From: Bacillus taeanensis
GTDB taxonomy: Bacteria; Bacillota; Bacilli; Bacillales; UBA6769
NCBI RefSeq assembly: GCF_003318295.1
Contig: NZ_QOCW01000033.1
Location: 1-46,468, forward strand
Length of the DNA: 46,468 nt
Direction of reading: 5' to 3'
Shown piece after piece: positions 17,250 through 26,765 of this stretch. Both the position numbers and the translations under genes were made by a program. How positions within the stretch are numbered: the stretch's first letter is position 1; the number at the start of each line of letters is the position of its first letter. The notes beneath the pieces were generated by a model that was given only the letters and a program-made list of their open reading frames with translations, did no database searches and had not been told where the DNA came from.

Positions 17250-18323
17250 TTATTTTTTTAAAGCTTGGACCACTTTTTGAGCAAGTTCAGACGTCTCCAG
17301 TTTTAGTCTGCTTGTGAAAAACTTCAGCTTTGTTTCTTCTTTTACTTTTTCTCGTAACTGCAGGGACAGCATATTGAAAAGCTCTTCTTCCTGCCACTCA
17401 TCGTCAACATGTCCAATTTGCGGCTGTTCAGCCATTTCAGCAAAAGAATCAATTTTTGGATCATATGAAAGCGCAACAAAAGGTGTATGAGTGACCGCTG
17501 CAAAAATAAGAGCGTGCAGCCTCATTCCAACTAATAGATCAGATGCTCCAATAAAAGCAACTTTCTCATGAATTTCAGCATCATAAGGAGCAATCACACT
17601 TTTTTCCTTCATCATTTCAGCCGCTCTTTTTGAGGTTATATCATCATGTTCACCGTGCATCGGAATAAAGACAACTTCACTGCCAGCTTGTACACAGCGA
17701 TCTAACGCTCCCGCGATTTTTTGCAAATAATTTTGCTCACTCGGCCAATCACGTACCGATACACTAATCACATTCCCTTGAAAGTTTTGTTTTGTAAACC
17801 AGTTGTTTTCTTCGTCTATTACATCAATACCAAGGACCGGATCAGGCACTAATTCAATTGGCTTCTTAATGCCGATCTCTTCTAACAATTTTTTAGAATC
17901 TTTATCACGCACACTAATAAACGCCGCTTTTGAAAGCACATGTTTGATAAAGCGTTTATGATATGGGATAGCGACAGGGCCAATTCCTTGTGCATAAATA
18001 AAAAAGGGTTTTCGTAAAATGACTGCCATCATCATAATTCCTAAATAATATGGAATCGTTTTTCGACCTGTTTTATCCTGGAGCAAACTGCCGCCCCCGC
18101 TAATCAACCCATCGGCATTTTTTAACGTCTTCATTATTTCTGGTATTTTCCAACGATTGACCGCTTTGACACGATACGTTTTTTCCGTATAAGCGGGGTC
18201 ATTTGATAGGACGACAATTTCAATCGCTGGATGCTGTTTTTTTAATGAAGCAATGATTGAGTATAAAATCGCTTCATCTCCAACATTATTAAAGCCATAA
18301 TACCCTGATAAAACAACTCTCAT
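17250..18323 (-). CDS. csaB: Polysaccharide pyruvyl transferase CsaB
   Basis: Transfers pyruvate from PEP to ManNAc of the secondary cell wall polymer, creating the ketal that SLH domains recognise. Family features are the N-terminal GYYGFNNVGDEAIL, the SGGGSLLQD loop, AQGIGP, VRDKDS and MRLHALIFA with its conserved His. The start is the ATG at 18323 with GAGGTGG 6 nt upstream; it overlaps the stop of the DUF5693 gene as ATGA, so the two are translationally coupled. It is the last gene of the block and has a strong terminator. The seven SLH genes within 14 kb fit this role closely. Confidence 0.95.
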   Translation of the reverse strand: MRVVLSGYYGFNNVGDEAILYSIIASLKKQHPAIEIVVLSNDPAYTEKTYRVKAVNRWKIPEIMKTLKNADGLISGGGSLLQDKTGRKTIPYYLGIMMMAVILRKPFFIYAQGIGPVAIPYHKRFIKHVLSKAAFISVRDKDSKKLLEEIGIKKPIELVPDPVLGIDVIDEENNWFTKQNFQGNVISVSVRDWPSEQNYLQKIAGALDRCVQAGSEVVFIPMHGEHDDITSKRAAEMMKEKSVIAPYDAEIHEKVAFIGASDLLVGMRLHALIFAAVTHTPFVALSYDPKIDSFAEMAEQPQIGHVDDEWQEEELFNMLSLQLREKVKEETKLKFFTSRLKLETSELAQKVVQALKK

Positions 18324-20239
18324 TCTTTCCACCTCACAATCGCTTTTTCCGCATATTTTGAAAGCCGCTTATAAAGAACAATCAGGACCGCTCCGATAAT
18401 AAAGCCAAAGAACAAGCTGTAAAAAGAGCGCAGCAGCGAAACATACAGCGGAATATGCAGATGTGTAAAGGTATTAACGAGCGATAGAAAGCCAATCACA
18501 CTTGGAATGAATAAAAGACGTCCGTTTTTAGTTTTTGCTGATACATAGAGCGCCACTACAAAAAGCGGAAAACCAATTAAAAATTCTTTCGTTCTCGGGC
18601 GCACATAAAGAATGTTTTCAAGCGTTTGGCGAATTTGAAGTTCTAATCCGCTCACAACGGCATCATTTCCTGAACGACTTACATAATAATAAAGCACCAC
18701 ACCGATTAATCCGATCAAAAATAAATGACCATATTTAACAGTTTTGCGATAAAGCGCTAAGACAAGTGTTTCTATCTGATCTGCTTTAAAAAACGGGATT
18801 ACGACATATAAAGCTGTCACCACAATTGGCAGAACATAGAGAAGCTTTACCCCTCTAAATTCATCAATTTTTACTAAAAAGTCATTTCCATAAAGAAGAG
18901 CGGAAATAAACCATGCACCTAATAACGCAATGCCTGCTGCCTTTATATAATGAAGAAAAAGGCTTGACCATTTTTGTTGAATGTTTCGTGCCGATAAAAC
19001 AGCATAAACAGCAGCTGTCAAGCTTACCGCCAATGCGAATCCTTTCATTAATAAACTAAAACTTACAATATATAATCCTGCCGCCGCCATACTAAGAAGC
19101 AGGACAGCTGGTAAAGCAAGCTTTGGCATTAATGCTTGGGTTGCTAAACCAATGAACGCAATAACACCGACAATCGCTGCAATTCGTGCCCAGCTATAAT
19201 CCTTCATTGCTGCAAATGGTTCAGCATTGCCTAAATGAAAAGTACTTGGCATTTCGTTCTTTACATTTGAAATAAATGTACTACTATCCTTTAAAATTCC
19301 CTTAGCTTCATCTAAATCACCTATACTACTCTGCATATCGTAAATGTGAATATATAAATTTCGAATGTTCCGTTCTTTTACCGCACGAATCAATTTTTCC
19401 TGGTTTGAACTGCTGTTGTCTGCATCTGTACTAAAAAGACGAATAATGTTCTCATCCATTGTATGGGCAAAGGACAAATCACCTTTTTGATTGGCAAATT
19501 CAATCATTAAAAATGAATAGCCGCTGTTTTTAAATTTCTCCGCATTTTGAATAACTTCTCTCATATCACGAAGTTTTTCGGAATCAAATCCAAGCACTTC
19601 TTCTCCAGTGAACAAAATTTTATTAGCAAATGGCGGAAAGTTTAACATTTCCTCTTCTACAATAAATTGATTAGATGAATCAATGTCATTGCTTATTCTC
19701 GCTACAAGCATAAAGCCGTAGTCTTTAATCGTATTTAAAGAAGTTGGATCAAAGCCAAGCGGTTTATTAATAATACTTCCTTCGCCTTCTTCAACAAAAT
19801 AAAGCGTTGTCTGCTTTGTTTGAATTTCTGTTAGCTGTTCACCGAAAATTTTATAGACATTTTCTAACAGAGGATGCTGCTCATCAACCACTTGAAAAAA
19901 CACGCCCTCTTCTTCTGGAAAACTGTTTGGATCAATATTTTCTCCTGTTAGCGCAAAAAACATCCGAATGTCTTTTTTAGAACTTAAAAGCAGGACTCCC
20001 TTTTCCTGTAAAGTCCACAATGTTTCTGGGGTTAAACTTAATGATTGAACACCTGCTTCTTTTAATGATGTAAACACGTTATCTTTATTAAGTCCCTCGT
20101 TCATTAAAGCTTCCGCTTCCTCATAGGGAACAGTAATTTCATACGTATTATTTTGCCATTCTGTTTTTACGCGTTCACTAATTAACGGAACAGTAAGTAC
20201 AAATGAAATAAGCAGCAGTACGATTAAGCTCTTTTTCAA
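18320..20239 (-). CDS. DUF5693 family membrane protein of the SCWP block
   Basis: Large membrane protein of about 639 aa with no known biochemical function. A signal-anchor helix at the N-terminus is followed by an extracytoplasmic domain of about 330 residues. About ten to twelve hydrophobic segments then run to the C-terminus, with a conserved-looking loop YVRPRTKEFLIGFP. The frame is open to 20263, but a GGAAGGATGG site favours TTG at 20239; ATG at 20248 is an alternative. Its stop overlaps the csaB start by 4 nt. Its place between tagO and csaB, and its topology, suggest export, polymerisation or modification of the pyruvylated polymer, but that is inference. Confidence 0.85.
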   Translation of the reverse strand: MKKSLIVLLLISFVLTVPLISERVKTEWQNNTYEITVPYEEAEALMNEGLNKDNVFTSLKEAGVQSLSLTPETLWTLQEKGVLLLSSKKDIRMFFALTGENIDPNSFPEEEGVFFQVVDEQHPLLENVYKIFGEQLTEIQTKQTTLYFVEEGEGSIINKPLGFDPTSLNTIKDYGFMLVARISNDIDSSNQFIVEEEMLNFPPFANKILFTGEEVLGFDSEKLRDMREVIQNAEKFKNSGYSFLMIEFANQKGDLSFAHTMDENIIRLFSTDADNSSSNQEKLIRAVKERNIRNLYIHIYDMQSSIGDLDEAKGILKDSSTFISNVKNEMPSTFHLGNAEPFAAMKDYSWARIAAIVGVIAFIGLATQALMPKLALPAVLLLSMAAAGLYIVSFSLLMKGFALAVSLTAAVYAVLSARNIQQKWSSLFLHYIKAAGIALLGAWFISALLYGNDFLVKIDEFRGVKLLYVLPIVVTALYVVIPFFKADQIETLVLALYRKTVKYGHLFLIGLIGVVLYYYVSRSGNDAVVSGLELQIRQTLENILYVRPRTKEFLIGFPLFVVALYVSAKTKNGRLLFIPSVIGFLSLVNTFTHLHIPLYVSLLRSFYSLFFGFIIGAVLIVLYKRLSKYAEKAIVRWKE

Positions 20240-20282
20240 AACGACCATCCTTCCACATATCATTCTCTCTAGATTTTAACAG

Positions 20283-20314
20283 AAAAATGGCATCAGCATA
20301 AACATACTGATGCC
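20283..20314 (-). terminator. Terminator of tagO
   Basis: The 8-bp stem GGCATCAG / CTGATGCC (20289-20296 with 20307-20314) is followed on the minus strand by ATTTTTC. It lies between tagO and the DUF5693 gene, so those two may not be fully co-transcribed. Confidence 0.75.
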
Positions 20315-20333
20315 CCAAACGCCCTTTATATTT

Positions 20334-21389
20334 TTAAGAAGCTTTTTTTACATTTGAAATTCGGCGAATAAATTTTAACATTGGACGATAGTTCGCATCC
20401 ACGAGTCCAATCATTTCTACTGTTAATTCAATAAGGAACAGCAGGACTGTAATAATAAAAACGGATCCCCATAATGTTGTCATTGAAAACAGCATGGCTG
20501 CTGCACCGAAGATGGCACTCATTGCATAAATAATTAATACTGTCTTTTGGTGTGAAAACCCTAATCTTAACAAGCAATGATGAAGGTGTGATTTATCAGG
20601 CGCCGACAATGGTTTCTTATTCACAAAACGGCGAATGATCGCAAAGAATGTGTCTGAAATTGGTACACCAAGCATAATTACCGGAACGACTAGAGAGAAT
20701 AACGTAATGTTCTTAAAACCAAGCAGCGATGTTACCGAAATCATAAAACCGAGGAACAGTGCTCCTGTATCACCCATAAAGATTTTGGCAGGATGGAAGT
20801 TAAAAATAAGAAATCCTAGCGTACTTCCTAATAAAATACATCCCATCGCAAACACAAATTCATTTCCATTAATAATCGCCATAACCGAAACAGTCATAAG
20901 CACAATGGATGATACCCCAGCTGCTAATCCGTCAAGACCGTCAATAAGATTAATGGCATTTGTAATTCCAATAATCCAAAGCATTGTTAATGGAATTCCA
21001 AAAATCCCTAAATTAAGCTGCGTGTTAAACGGTAAATTAATAAATTGAACTTCAACACCACCATAAATAACGACAGCAGCCGCTAATACTTGTCCAAAAA
21101 GCTTGACTTTTGGAGAAAGCTGTAAGATATCATCCGCTACACCAGTTACAATAATGATAAAGCTTCCAATTAAAATTGGAATTAAATATGGACTTTCCGG
21201 CTGCAGAACCGCAAATCCAATTAACGTACTAATATATATTGCCAAACCGCCTAATCGAGGCATAATTTTTTGATGAACTTTTCTTGGATCAGGTTTATCA
21301 GTTGCACCAATTTTAAAAGCAAGCTTTTTTACAATTGGTGTCAAAAGCACTGCTGAAATAAAACATAAAAGCAATGTTACATATTCCAT
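20334..21389 (-). CDS. tagO: Undecaprenyl-phosphate GlcNAc-1-phosphate transferase
   Basis: WecA/TagO/MraY-family integral membrane enzyme that loads GlcNAc-1-phosphate onto undecaprenyl phosphate, the first step of wall teichoic acid and secondary cell wall polymer synthesis. About eleven membrane segments are seen in 351 aa. Family motifs are KPDPRKVH, PRLGG, ADD (VADDILQL), NAINLIDGLDGLA, FNFHPAKIFMGDTG and the His-rich loop SHLHHCLLRLG, covering the Mg-binding Asp residues and the HLHH motif. It is encoded upstream of the DUF5693 gene and csaB on the same strand and downstream of the flippase. It commits precursors to the polymer completed by TagA. Confidence 0.94.
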   Translation of the reverse strand: MEYVTLLLCFISAVLLTPIVKKLAFKIGATDKPDPRKVHQKIMPRLGGLAIYISTLIGFAVLQPESPYLIPILIGSFIIIVTGVADDILQLSPKVKLFGQVLAAAVVIYGGVEVQFINLPFNTQLNLGIFGIPLTMLWIIGITNAINLIDGLDGLAAGVSSIVLMTVSVMAIINGNEFVFAMGCILLGSTLGFLIFNFHPAKIFMGDTGALFLGFMISVTSLLGFKNITLFSLVVPVIMLGVPISDTFFAIIRRFVNKKPLSAPDKSHLHHCLLRLGFSHQKTVLIIYAMSAIFGAAAMLFSMTTLWGSVFIITVLLFLIELTVEMIGLVDANYRPMLKFIRRISNVKKAS

Positions 21390-21498
21390 TTTGACACTCC
21401 CAGTACTTTAAAATTTTTATACAATCATGTGCAGCAAAATTATCTTTTACACTCAAAAAATTATACCACACAATTTTCAATTCAGATAAAAGAATTTT

Positions 21499-21543
21499 CG
21501 ACTATTTTTTGTTTTTTTATGTTATTTTCTGTAAAAATAGTCG
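21499..21543 (-). terminator. Possible weak terminator after the flippase gene
   Basis: The 11-bp AT-rich arms (21499-21509 with 21533-21543) have a long 23-nt loop and only a short T-rich tail. This is weak evidence. Confidence 0.35.
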
Positions 21544-21545
21544 TT

Positions 21546-23111
21546 CTATAAACGTTCTCTCTTAAAAAATTTTCCTATTAGCGGGAACGATGAAAGTTCT
21601 TGACGAGACAAACCTTTTAGCACAACGACAAATACTACATAAACCATTGCTCCAATAACAGCTGCAAGCCCGCTGTAAACCAGCGCAAACAGCCTTGTCC
21701 ATTCTTTAACAGCTAACCAATAAAACGGCAGCACAAGAATAATGCCCATGACAATACTTCCGCCAAAGAAGACAGACCATTCCTTTGTAAGACTGCGAAA
21801 TGGAATCTCCTTCTTTATAGCCTGCGCATTAAGAAGGACAATCATGAAATAAACAATTAATGTTGAAACAGCAGCACCAATTAATCCGTAATAAGCAACA
21901 AGCACAAAGTTTAACACTACTTTTAAAATACCGCCAACTACAATAATAACAGCAGCGAAAACAGATTTATTTATTCCCTGCAGGATTCCTGTTCCTAAAA
22001 CGGCGAGTGACATAAAAACAGAACTAAATACGGTAACAGCGAGCACATCACTTCCCTCAAAATTCGTAAATAGCGCTAGGTTAAGCGGCAGTGTTAACAC
22101 AAGCATTCCGACTGCTGCCGGCCATGAAATGAAATGTGTCATTTTAAAAGAGCGCTCTATTATTGTTTTCGCTTCTGCTTCATTTTTTTTGGCCATCATC
22201 GATGTAATTAACGGAATTAATGGCAATACTAACGATGTTGAAAAAACGGTCGCAATTTGAACAAGCGACAATCCTCGACCGTATATGCCATACAAATACC
22301 CGACCTCTGTTTCTTTAAAACCTGCAAGCTTTAAAGAAAAAGGAATGGTAACCGAATCAACTAAATTAATTAATGCCATCGTTAAAGCCCCGATACAAAT
22401 CGGGATCGACAGCTTTAAAATGCGTGCTGACCAAAATTTAAAAGCAGTAAAATTATAAGATCCTTTTCCTTTTGGTTTTACAGGCGAACGTGAGAAAAGC
22501 GTCCGTAAATAAACAAGCGAGCTCAGTGCGCCAATAATAGAACCAACCATAATCCATGCGGCAATTTGTTCGGATGAACTTGACTTTGATACTAAATAAA
22601 TCGCAATCACAATCATTAATCCAACGCGTACAAACTGCTCAATTACTTGTGAAATGGCGGTTGGCTGCATGTTGTTATGACCTTGAAAAAAGCCGCGGTA
22701 AACAGCCATATAAGGCGCCACTAACAGTGTTGCCGATACGAGAATAAGTGAATATTTAGTGCTTTGACCGCCAAGCAGTTCAGCGAGCGGTGCTGCAAAC
22801 GCGTAAATGAATCCAAAGCCGAGCACACCGAAGGAAAAAGCTAAAATGGATGCCGTTAGAAAAATACTGCGCACATTTTCTTCATTTTTTTCTGCACGTG
22901 CTTCAGAAATTAATTTTGAAATTGCAATTGGAATACCGGCAACCGAAAGAATGAGTGCTGTCATATAAACTGGATACACAAGGCTGAAAATTCCTAACAC
23001 TTCATCACCGGCAATATTTTGAAGCGGAATTCGAAAAATACTGCCCAACACTTTTGAAATAAGTGTTGCAAGTGTTAAAATAAGCGTTCCTTTTATAAAT
23101 GACTGTGCCAT
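21546..23111 (-). CDS. Polysaccharide flippase, MOP superfamily (SpoVB/MurJ-like)
   Basis: About 521 aa with fourteen predicted membrane segments, of the multidrug/oligosaccharidyl-lipid/polysaccharide exporter superfamily. The N-terminal SFIKGTLILTLATLISKVLG and later GFFQGHNNMQPTAISQVIEQ are typical of the SpoVB/YtgP branch. It probably flips the undecaprenyl-linked polymer precursor to the outer face. It starts at ATG 23111, one nucleotide after the tagA stop, with GAAGGG upstream; GTG at 23123, overlapping tagA, is a possible alternative. The tight link to tagA and closeness to tagO argue for polymer export over a general lipid II role, though the family cannot be resolved further by eye. 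Confidence 0.88.
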   Translation of the reverse strand: MAQSFIKGTLILTLATLISKVLGSIFRIPLQNIAGDEVLGIFSLVYPVYMTALILSVAGIPIAISKLISEARAEKNEENVRSIFLTASILAFSFGVLGFGFIYAFAAPLAELLGGQSTKYSLILVSATLLVAPYMAVYRGFFQGHNNMQPTAISQVIEQFVRVGLMIVIAIYLVSKSSSSEQIAAWIMVGSIIGALSSLVYLRTLFSRSPVKPKGKGSYNFTAFKFWSARILKLSIPICIGALTMALINLVDSVTIPFSLKLAGFKETEVGYLYGIYGRGLSLVQIATVFSTSLVLPLIPLITSMMAKKNEAEAKTIIERSFKMTHFISWPAAVGMLVLTLPLNLALFTNFEGSDVLAVTVFSSVFMSLAVLGTGILQGINKSVFAAVIIVVGGILKVVLNFVLVAYYGLIGAAVSTLIVYFMIVLLNAQAIKKEIPFRSLTKEWSVFFGGSIVMGIILVLPFYWLAVKEWTRLFALVYSGLAAVIGAMVYVVFVVVLKGLSRQELSSFPLIGKFFKRERL

Positions 23112-23112
23112 C

Positions 23113-23856
23113 TTACCCTTCACTGCCTTCGTTTTTACGTTTTTTCACTTCGAGCATAAATAATGGAAGAACGAGCATTCTCCGCCAACGAGATGGCTGT
23201 TTAACTAAACGATAGAGCCACTCGACATTTAATTTTTGCCAAATAACAGGCGCACGCTTCACTTCGCCTGCAAGAACGTCAAAGCTTCCGCCTACACCCA
23301 TAAAAATTCCTTTTTTATACATATCATAATAACTTGCAATCCACTGTTCCTGTCTTGGAAATCCAAGTGCTACAAACACGAGGTCTGGCTCTTTTTCTGC
23401 AATCTCTTTAGCAATTTCTTTGCTTTGTTCTTCGTTAAAATAACCGTCATGGAACCCAACAATGTTTACATTTGGATATTCGTTTTTGACATTGGATACC
23501 GCTTTTTCAAGTACTTCAGGTTTTGCGCCAACCATATATACTTTTAACGCTTCATCATTTGCAATTTGTAATAAACCGCGGAGCATATCATAACCTGTGA
23601 CGCGTTCTGTCATCGGCTCGTTCAGCATTTTTGCCGCCTTTACAACACCAATGCCATCAGGTGTAATATAAGTAGCTTTTTTTAAGAGCTGTTTATAATC
23701 GGAATCTTTTTCTGCAAACATAACTATTTCAGGATTTGCCGTGACGACAAATGTTTTTTCTTCTTTTAATAAGTGACTTTTTAAACAAGCGAGCATGTCC
23801 CGCATTGTTGTATTTACAAAATCAACGCCTAAAATCGATACTTTACGAAAAGACAT
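23113..23856 (-). CDS. tagA: WecG/TagA/CpsF-family N-acetylmannosaminyltransferase
   Basis: GT26 glycosyltransferase that adds ManNAc to undecaprenyl-PP-GlcNAc, making the linkage disaccharide of wall teichoic acid-type polymers. It is 247 aa. Hallmarks are TANPEIV near the N-terminus, TPDGIGVV with the catalytic Asp, the VALGFPRQEQWI stretch and GVGGSFDVLAGEVKRAP. A basic, aromatic C-terminal tail (PSRWRRMLVLPLF) matches the membrane-binding region of this family. GAGGTAGAG precedes the ATG. Its donor, UDP-ManNAc, would come from the mnaA epimerase at 37077-38225. It is the first gene of the tagA-flippase pair. Confidence 0.94.
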   Translation of the reverse strand: MSFRKVSILGVDFVNTTMRDMLACLKSHLLKEEKTFVVTANPEIVMFAEKDSDYKQLLKKATYITPDGIGVVKAAKMLNEPMTERVTGYDMLRGLLQIANDEALKVYMVGAKPEVLEKAVSNVKNEYPNVNIVGFHDGYFNEEQSKEIAKEIAEKEPDLVFVALGFPRQEQWIASYYDMYKKGIFMGVGGSFDVLAGEVKRAPVIWQKLNVEWLYRLVKQPSRWRRMLVLPLFMLEVKKRKNEGSEG

Positions 23857-23915
23857 TTTTCTCTACCTCTTATCATTTAAATTTAAATTTCATACAAACA
23901 TATCAAATATAACAC

Positions 23916-23951
23916 AAAGGGAATGCAACAAAAAGATGCTGCATTCCCTTT
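23916..23951 (-). terminator. Likely terminator after the SLH glucosaminidase gene
   Basis: Perfect 12-bp stem (23916-23927 with 23940-23951) with a modest T-rich tail on the minus strand. It lies between the glucosaminidase gene and tagA. Confidence 0.65.
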
Positions 23952-23982
23952 ACCATGTACTTTAATAGTTCGTTTTCTTTTT

Positions 23983-25869
23983 TTATTTTACGACCGGAAC
24001 TGCTTTTACCAATGTTCCGTATGAGCCATTGCTGTACACATAGTTTTTCTCAAAATTATAGCCGTTAATATTCATTGCAGCCACTTCATACCAAACGCCG
24101 TCTTTTTGCGATACTTCATTTAAAACAAGCACACTTACGCCTGGATAAGGCAGTGCAAATGCTTTTGTTGTACTGGAAACGTTTGGTTCTGTGCGAACGT
24201 TAAGATCCGGCACTAGCGAAACTGCAAGTGAATAACGATTAACTTCTCCACCTTTTAAATATTGATCCGCACGATACATAATTCCGGCAATCTTTTGTCC
24301 CCAATATGGATCAGACGCATAGCGGACATTCATACCAATGCCTTTGTTTCCTAATAGTGCGCCATTGTATCTCCAATTTCCAGTGTTAAAATATTGAGCA
24401 ACAATATATGTTTTTGCCGCTTCATAAATACCTTCTTCTAAACTTTCAAACGTATAAGCATTTTCATATGGATTGCTGTCAACGGCACCTAATCCAAATA
24501 AATTGTTTTTATCAACGGCAATTTTACTCGTTCCCCAGCTGCTTTCATGAATCGCATGTACTAAGAAATAAAGAGCGTTAATGCCATAGTCGCTTTCCGC
24601 CTTTTTAAAAGCATGTCCCATTTCGGCAAGCGGACTGTTCGGATTCTGACTTTTCACAAAGCTGTTCAGCTGTTCTGCCGTATAGCTTGTTTTTGTATAA
24701 AGAGGCATCATATTAAAATATTGATACGCTTCGCCAACTTGTGAGCCAACACTGTTTGTAAATGTTGAACCATTCCAGCTGTAATAACGCTCGCCCTCTT
24801 TCATAAACATTGGTGCTTTTCCGTATAAATACGTTCCCACATATGACGCAGTAATCGGACTGTAAATTTTATGATAAAGCGCATTGTTGGAAACATAATA
24901 ATAGGAGCGTTCTTTGATCATTTTTGTTGGCACAAGGGTTATTTTTTCTTTTTGCACATATCCTTGCGCATTGGCAATTTCAACTTTTACAAACTCTTCA
25001 CCTGTGTCAAGATAGTTTAACTCTGTACCTGTTGCAACGTATGTTTTAGGAGAAGAGGAAACAGATGGACTTGTATAAAGCACTGTATAACCATTTGTCG
25101 TCACAATTCCTGACTTCATCCAAACGATTTTATTCCCGTATACAACTACTTGGTCGCTGCCTGCATTTGCTGCGGCATCAGCATATGTTTCATAACTTTT
25201 TAATTCTTTTAATGAACCATCGCTGTTAATAGAAGCGACTTTGTAATCAGCACTTGCTGGTGTTTCAATCACTTTAAGCATCCCTAAAATCACGGCTGCG
25301 GCATCAGCACGCGTTGCGTTTCCTTTTGGATCAAATTTATTGTTATAACCTTGAATTAAGTTTAATGAATAAATTCGTTCCAATGGTTCAATATAAGTGG
25401 AATTAATTTGATCTTTATCTGAGAATGGCAGCGGCTCTCCTTCTGTTACAATTCCTTTGCTGTTTAAAGCACGATCAAGCAGAATCGCCATTTCTTCTCT
25501 CGTAATCTTTCTTTCCGGCTTAAATGTCCCATCTTCATAGCCGCTGATTAAATTAGCTGCTACTGCTTTTTGAACATCTTCAAAAAAGAGGTGTTCTGGC
25601 GGAACATCAGAAAAAGGCGGTACTTCCTCGACATCTGAAAGTTCCAAGGAGCGGTTTAAAAATGCGACAAATTGTCCGCGTGTGACCGGGACATCTGGTG
25701 CATAATTGTCATTTCCGACCCCAGCAATAATTCCCCGCTTATTTAATTCTAAAATATCTTCTTTTGCCCAATGATTCTCAATATCTGAGGCAAATCCGAC
25801 TGCAGTAAAAGTAAAAAATACTGCGATCATACTGATCATTCCTACGAGACATCTCACAATCTCTCTCAC
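23983..25869 (-). CDS. SLH-anchored endo-beta-N-acetylglucosaminidase with SH3 domain
   Basis: Secreted peptidoglycan hydrolase of 628 aa. A signal peptide (to about 28) is followed by three SLH repeats (about 29-200; motifs NHWAKEDI, GYEDGTFKP, TREEMAILL, TRADAAAVI). A middle region with SH3-like segments comes next, then a GH73-type glucosaminidase domain (about 400-545) with the catalytic Glu in AIHESSWGTS and the later NLFGLGA and YASDPYWG motifs. A C-terminal bacterial SH3 domain (LNVRTEPN) ends the protein. The SLH repeats should tether it to the pyruvylated polymer made by the adjoining block. Unlike its NlpC/P60 and protease neighbours, its SLH repeats are N-terminal. Confidence 0.93.
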   Translation of the reverse strand: MREIVRCLVGMISMIAVFFTFTAVGFASDIENHWAKEDILELNKRGIIAGVGNDNYAPDVPVTRGQFVAFLNRSLELSDVEEVPPFSDVPPEHLFFEDVQKAVAANLISGYEDGTFKPERKITREEMAILLDRALNSKGIVTEGEPLPFSDKDQINSTYIEPLERIYSLNLIQGYNNKFDPKGNATRADAAAVILGMLKVIETPASADYKVASINSDGSLKELKSYETYADAAANAGSDQVVVYGNKIVWMKSGIVTTNGYTVLYTSPSVSSSPKTYVATGTELNYLDTGEEFVKVEIANAQGYVQKEKITLVPTKMIKERSYYYVSNNALYHKIYSPITASYVGTYLYGKAPMFMKEGERYYSWNGSTFTNSVGSQVGEAYQYFNMMPLYTKTSYTAEQLNSFVKSQNPNSPLAEMGHAFKKAESDYGINALYFLVHAIHESSWGTSKIAVDKNNLFGLGAVDSNPYENAYTFESLEEGIYEAAKTYIVAQYFNTGNWRYNGALLGNKGIGMNVRYASDPYWGQKIAGIMYRADQYLKGGEVNRYSLAVSLVPDLNVRTEPNVSSTTKAFALPYPGVSVLVLNEVSQKDGVWYEVAAMNINGYNFEKNYVYSNGSYGTLVKAVPVVK

Positions 25870-25965
25870 TCTCCCTACTAATTTCTAACGTTATTCTAGC
25901 ATTAATTCTATTAGTCTGTTAATCGTTTTTAAAAGATTAGGAGAACATACCTATAACTTTTTTTG

Positions 25966-26003
25966 ACAAAAAACGAGGCTGTCTCTATGCTTTTGAGACA
26001 GTC
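25966..26003. terminator. Terminator of the SLH pseudogene, sharing words with other palindromes
   Basis: GAGGCTGTCTC (25975-25985) pairs with GAGACAGTC (25995-26003). T-runs follow in both directions. The words GGCTGTCTC and TGCTTTTGAG also occur in the 3043-3159 palindrome. Confidence 0.75.
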
Positions 26004-26013
26004 CCGTTCTTTT

Positions 26014-26765
26014 TTAATGCAGTTTTAAATTTTCATTAATCACACGTGCTAACAGTACTGAAAATTCTGCTCTTGTAATATTGCTTTGTGGACGAAATGT
26101 TCCATCTAGGTAGCCTGCTGTAATCTTATTTGCGACAAGTGCTTGAATCGGTTTATAAGACCAGCTGCTGCTCTTCACATCTATAAATGAAACAGATGCT
26201 TTTCCAGAAAGCTCATATGCTCGAACAAGAATCGATGCCATTTCTTCACACGTTAACGGCGCATCTGGTTTAAAAATATTTCCGGCATAACCCTCCCATG
26301 ATCCCAGCTTTATTTGTCGCGGCAATTACTTTTGAAGCCCAGTGGCTTTTTGACACATCGTTAAATGAAGCCGCTGCCCCTTCTGAAAGCCCGAGCTCTC
26401 TTGCGATAATCGCTGCCGCTTCAGCGCGGACAATCTTTTTATTTGCGCCAACTGCTCCGTCACGATAGCCTGATAACAAGCCATTATCCGCTAAATAATA
26501 GAGTTCTTTTTGAGCCTAGTGACCTTCTGCATCTGGGAAAAAAGCGCTTGAATCAGATTTTAACCTGTAAACATATGAAGCTATACTGCTCGTCTTTTCA
26601 TTAAATACTTTAATCGCTTTTAAAACTGAACTTTCATTAATAAGGATTGGATCTTCCTAAATTTTCCCGTTCGTTAATGTTGGATTCGTTCCATTATTCC
26701 CATAATATATACTTTTTAGTTAAAAATCACTAGTATAGTAACTCTTTTCATCTGTTTGGATAAAA
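26014..26765 (-). pseudogene. Decayed SLH-domain surface protein
   Basis: The 3' end of a surface-protein gene with three C-terminal SLH repeats. Reading the minus strand from about 26765, one frame carries a non-SLH stretch (KSIYYGNNGTNPTLTNGKI), then DAEGH-stop-AQKELYYLADNG, where a TGG has become TAG at 26516-26518. Other stops lie at 26657-26659 and about 26720-26722. An extra G in a GGG run at 26291-26293 shifts the frame between IMGG and YAGNIFKPDAP. Without these changes it would be a typical SLH module ending TRAEFSVLLARVI. No 5' end or signal peptide was found. Repeat 3 closely resembles that of the NlpC/P60 protein next door. Confidence 0.88.
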
